Shown here: piece after piece, positions 63,333 to 64,000 of the stretch
How positions within the stretch are numbered: position 1 is the first letter of the stretch
Layout: every line of letters begins with the position of its first letter
Assembly (NCBI GenBank): GCA_050287965.1
Contig: JBNKCX010000003.1
Span: 62,001 to 126,000, forward strand
DNA from: CBFDBF01 sp050287965
GTDB taxonomy: Bacteria > Pseudomonadota > Gammaproteobacteria > Chromatiales > Chromatiaceae
Length of the DNA stretch: 64,000 nucleotides
Reading direction: 5' to 3'
Program-made: the position numbers and the translations under genes
The notes under the pieces: model-generated
Databases searched by the model: none
Told to the model about the DNA's origin: nothing
The model's input: only the letters and a program-made list of their open reading frames with translations

Positions 63333-64000
63333 ATGAAAATAAAACAAAAACTATATCTGGTGCTGCCGATTCTCGGCGGCCATTCCCTGTTGGTGTCGGC
63401 GCAGGAACCGGCCCAGGGTTCGGAAATCGTGGTGGTGGCTTCCCGTATCGAACAACCCCTGGAGCAGGTGGGTTCCTCGGTGGTGGTGCTATACCCCGAC
63501 GAACTGATGGAACGAGGGTTTGTCTACCTCTCCGACGCGTTACGCGAGGTTCCCTCGCTGAATCTTTCCAGTTACGGTCCGCGCGGCAGCCAGGTCCAGA
63601 TCAGGGTGCGTGGCAGCGAGGCCAATCATGTACTGGTTCTGATCGACGGGGTGCGGGTCGCACGCGCAGACAGCGGGGAGTTCGATTTCGCCAACCTGGG
63701 GCTGGCGGGTCTGGAAAAGATCGAGATCCTGCTGGGACCCCAGAGCACCCTCTACGGCAGCGACGCCGCGGCCGGGGTGATCAGCATCACTACCCGTAAA
63801 GGGGAAGAAGGCTTTCAGGGCCTATTACAGGGCGGCTATGGCTCCCACCAGACCCGCACCGGTTCGTTGCAGTTGCTGGGTGCCGGCCGGGGTTTGCACT
63901 ATGCGGTGACCGCCGAATATGCGGATACCGACGGCGTCTCGGCGGGTCGGGAGAAGAACGCGGGCAATCCGTTGGAGGCCGACGGTTCCACGGCGAGATC
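63333..64000 (+). CDS. btuB: BtuB-like TonB-dependent receptor (3' end outside window)
   Basis: About 222 residues are visible from ATG 63333; the frame is still open at the window end. A signal peptide (LPILGGHSLLVSAQE) is followed by a TonB-box-like EIVVVAS and the plug domain: VYLSDALREVPSLNLSS, IRVRGSEANHVLVLIDGVR, LGLAGLEKIEILLGPQSTLYGSDAAAGVISI. The barrel starts with GLLQGGYGSHQTRTGSLQ. The riboswitch in front supports cobalamin as the substrate, imported through the outer membrane with TonB energy. Frames in other phases here, such as one at 63302, are shadows. Confidence 0.92.
   Translation, partial: MKIKQKLYLVLPILGGHSLLVSAQEPAQGSEIVVVASRIEQPLEQVGSSVVVLYPDELMERGFVYLSDALREVPSLNLSSYGPRGSQVQIRVRGSEANHVLVLIDGVRVARADSGEFDFANLGLAGLEKIEILLGPQSTLYGSDAAAGVISITTRKGEEGFQGLLQGGYGSHQTRTGSLQLLGAGRGLHYAVTAEYADTDGVSAGREKNAGNPLEADGSTAR

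Noticed and set aside
63302..63799. 165-codon frame overlapping the btuB start
   Set aside because: It is in the wrong phase; the BtuB plug domain is read in the frame from 63333.

Overview
The window reads as chromosomal DNA of a free-living or facultatively symbiotic, probably sulfur-oxidizing gammaproteobacterium of Chromatiales type. This placement is an inference. It rests on a dissimilatory-type ATP sulfurylase (sat), a PEP-CTERM protein behind a sigma-54 promoter, many c-di-GMP enzymes, and a long housekeeping block whose order (yciK-mupP-ubiG-mtaD / mtnA-gyrA-serC-pheA-hisC-tyrA-aroA-cmk-rpsA-ihfB) matches the order I know from Pseudomonas. No tRNA, rRNA, CRISPR array or recognisable transposase was seen.

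Layout. 1-4920: the end of an AddB-like nuclease and a complete AddA-like helicase-nuclease (double-strand break repair). 5242-6429: sat with its own terminator. 6660-15093: a signalling cassette of a very large hybrid histidine kinase, an HD-GYP response regulator and a membrane diguanylate cyclase. 15166-18407: small membrane proteins, a Nudix hydrolase, an isochorismatase-like hydrolase and an MscS-type channel. 18408-19374: non-coding, holding two inverted copies of a multi-hairpin element with compensatory stem changes, bracketed by an 18-bp perfect inverted repeat. This is the most unusual object in the window. 19375-24805 (minus): a GGDEF/EAL protein with a PhnD-like binding protein, a second MscS, a secretin-domain protein and a DUF7931-like protein.

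25229-35090 (minus): purB, a LEA-like lipoprotein, hflD, mnmA, a secreted protein with a possible Cys-His-Asp triad, rluE and a GGDEF protein; then yciK, mupP, ubiG and mtaD. 35177-53785 (plus): mtnA, a BNR-type secreted lipoprotein, a truncated PEP-CTERM gene, gyrA and the serine/aromatic supraoperon serC-serA-pheA-hisC-tyrA-aroA-cmk-rpsA-ihfB, followed by pabB. A lone CbiM-like gene on the opposite strand interrupts the supraoperon between tyrA and aroA. Tandem CCACGGAG-type repeats fill the serC-serA gap.

53951-59206: sigma-54 promoter and PEP-CTERM gene, then convergent minus-strand accessory genes (hydrolase, ankyrin lipoprotein, ATP-pyrophosphatase, small AT-richer genes). 59391-62817 (minus): lexA with an unusual symmetric four-half-site operator candidate, a REC-GGDEF regulator and a REC-PP2C-HATPase protein. 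62997-64000: a cobalamin riboswitch followed by the start of a BtuB-like TonB-dependent receptor, cut by the window end.

Together the genes point to an organism that links c-di-GMP and sensor-kinase signalling to surface and matrix functions, oxidizes or assimilates sulfur compounds, and salvages B12 and methylthioadenosine.
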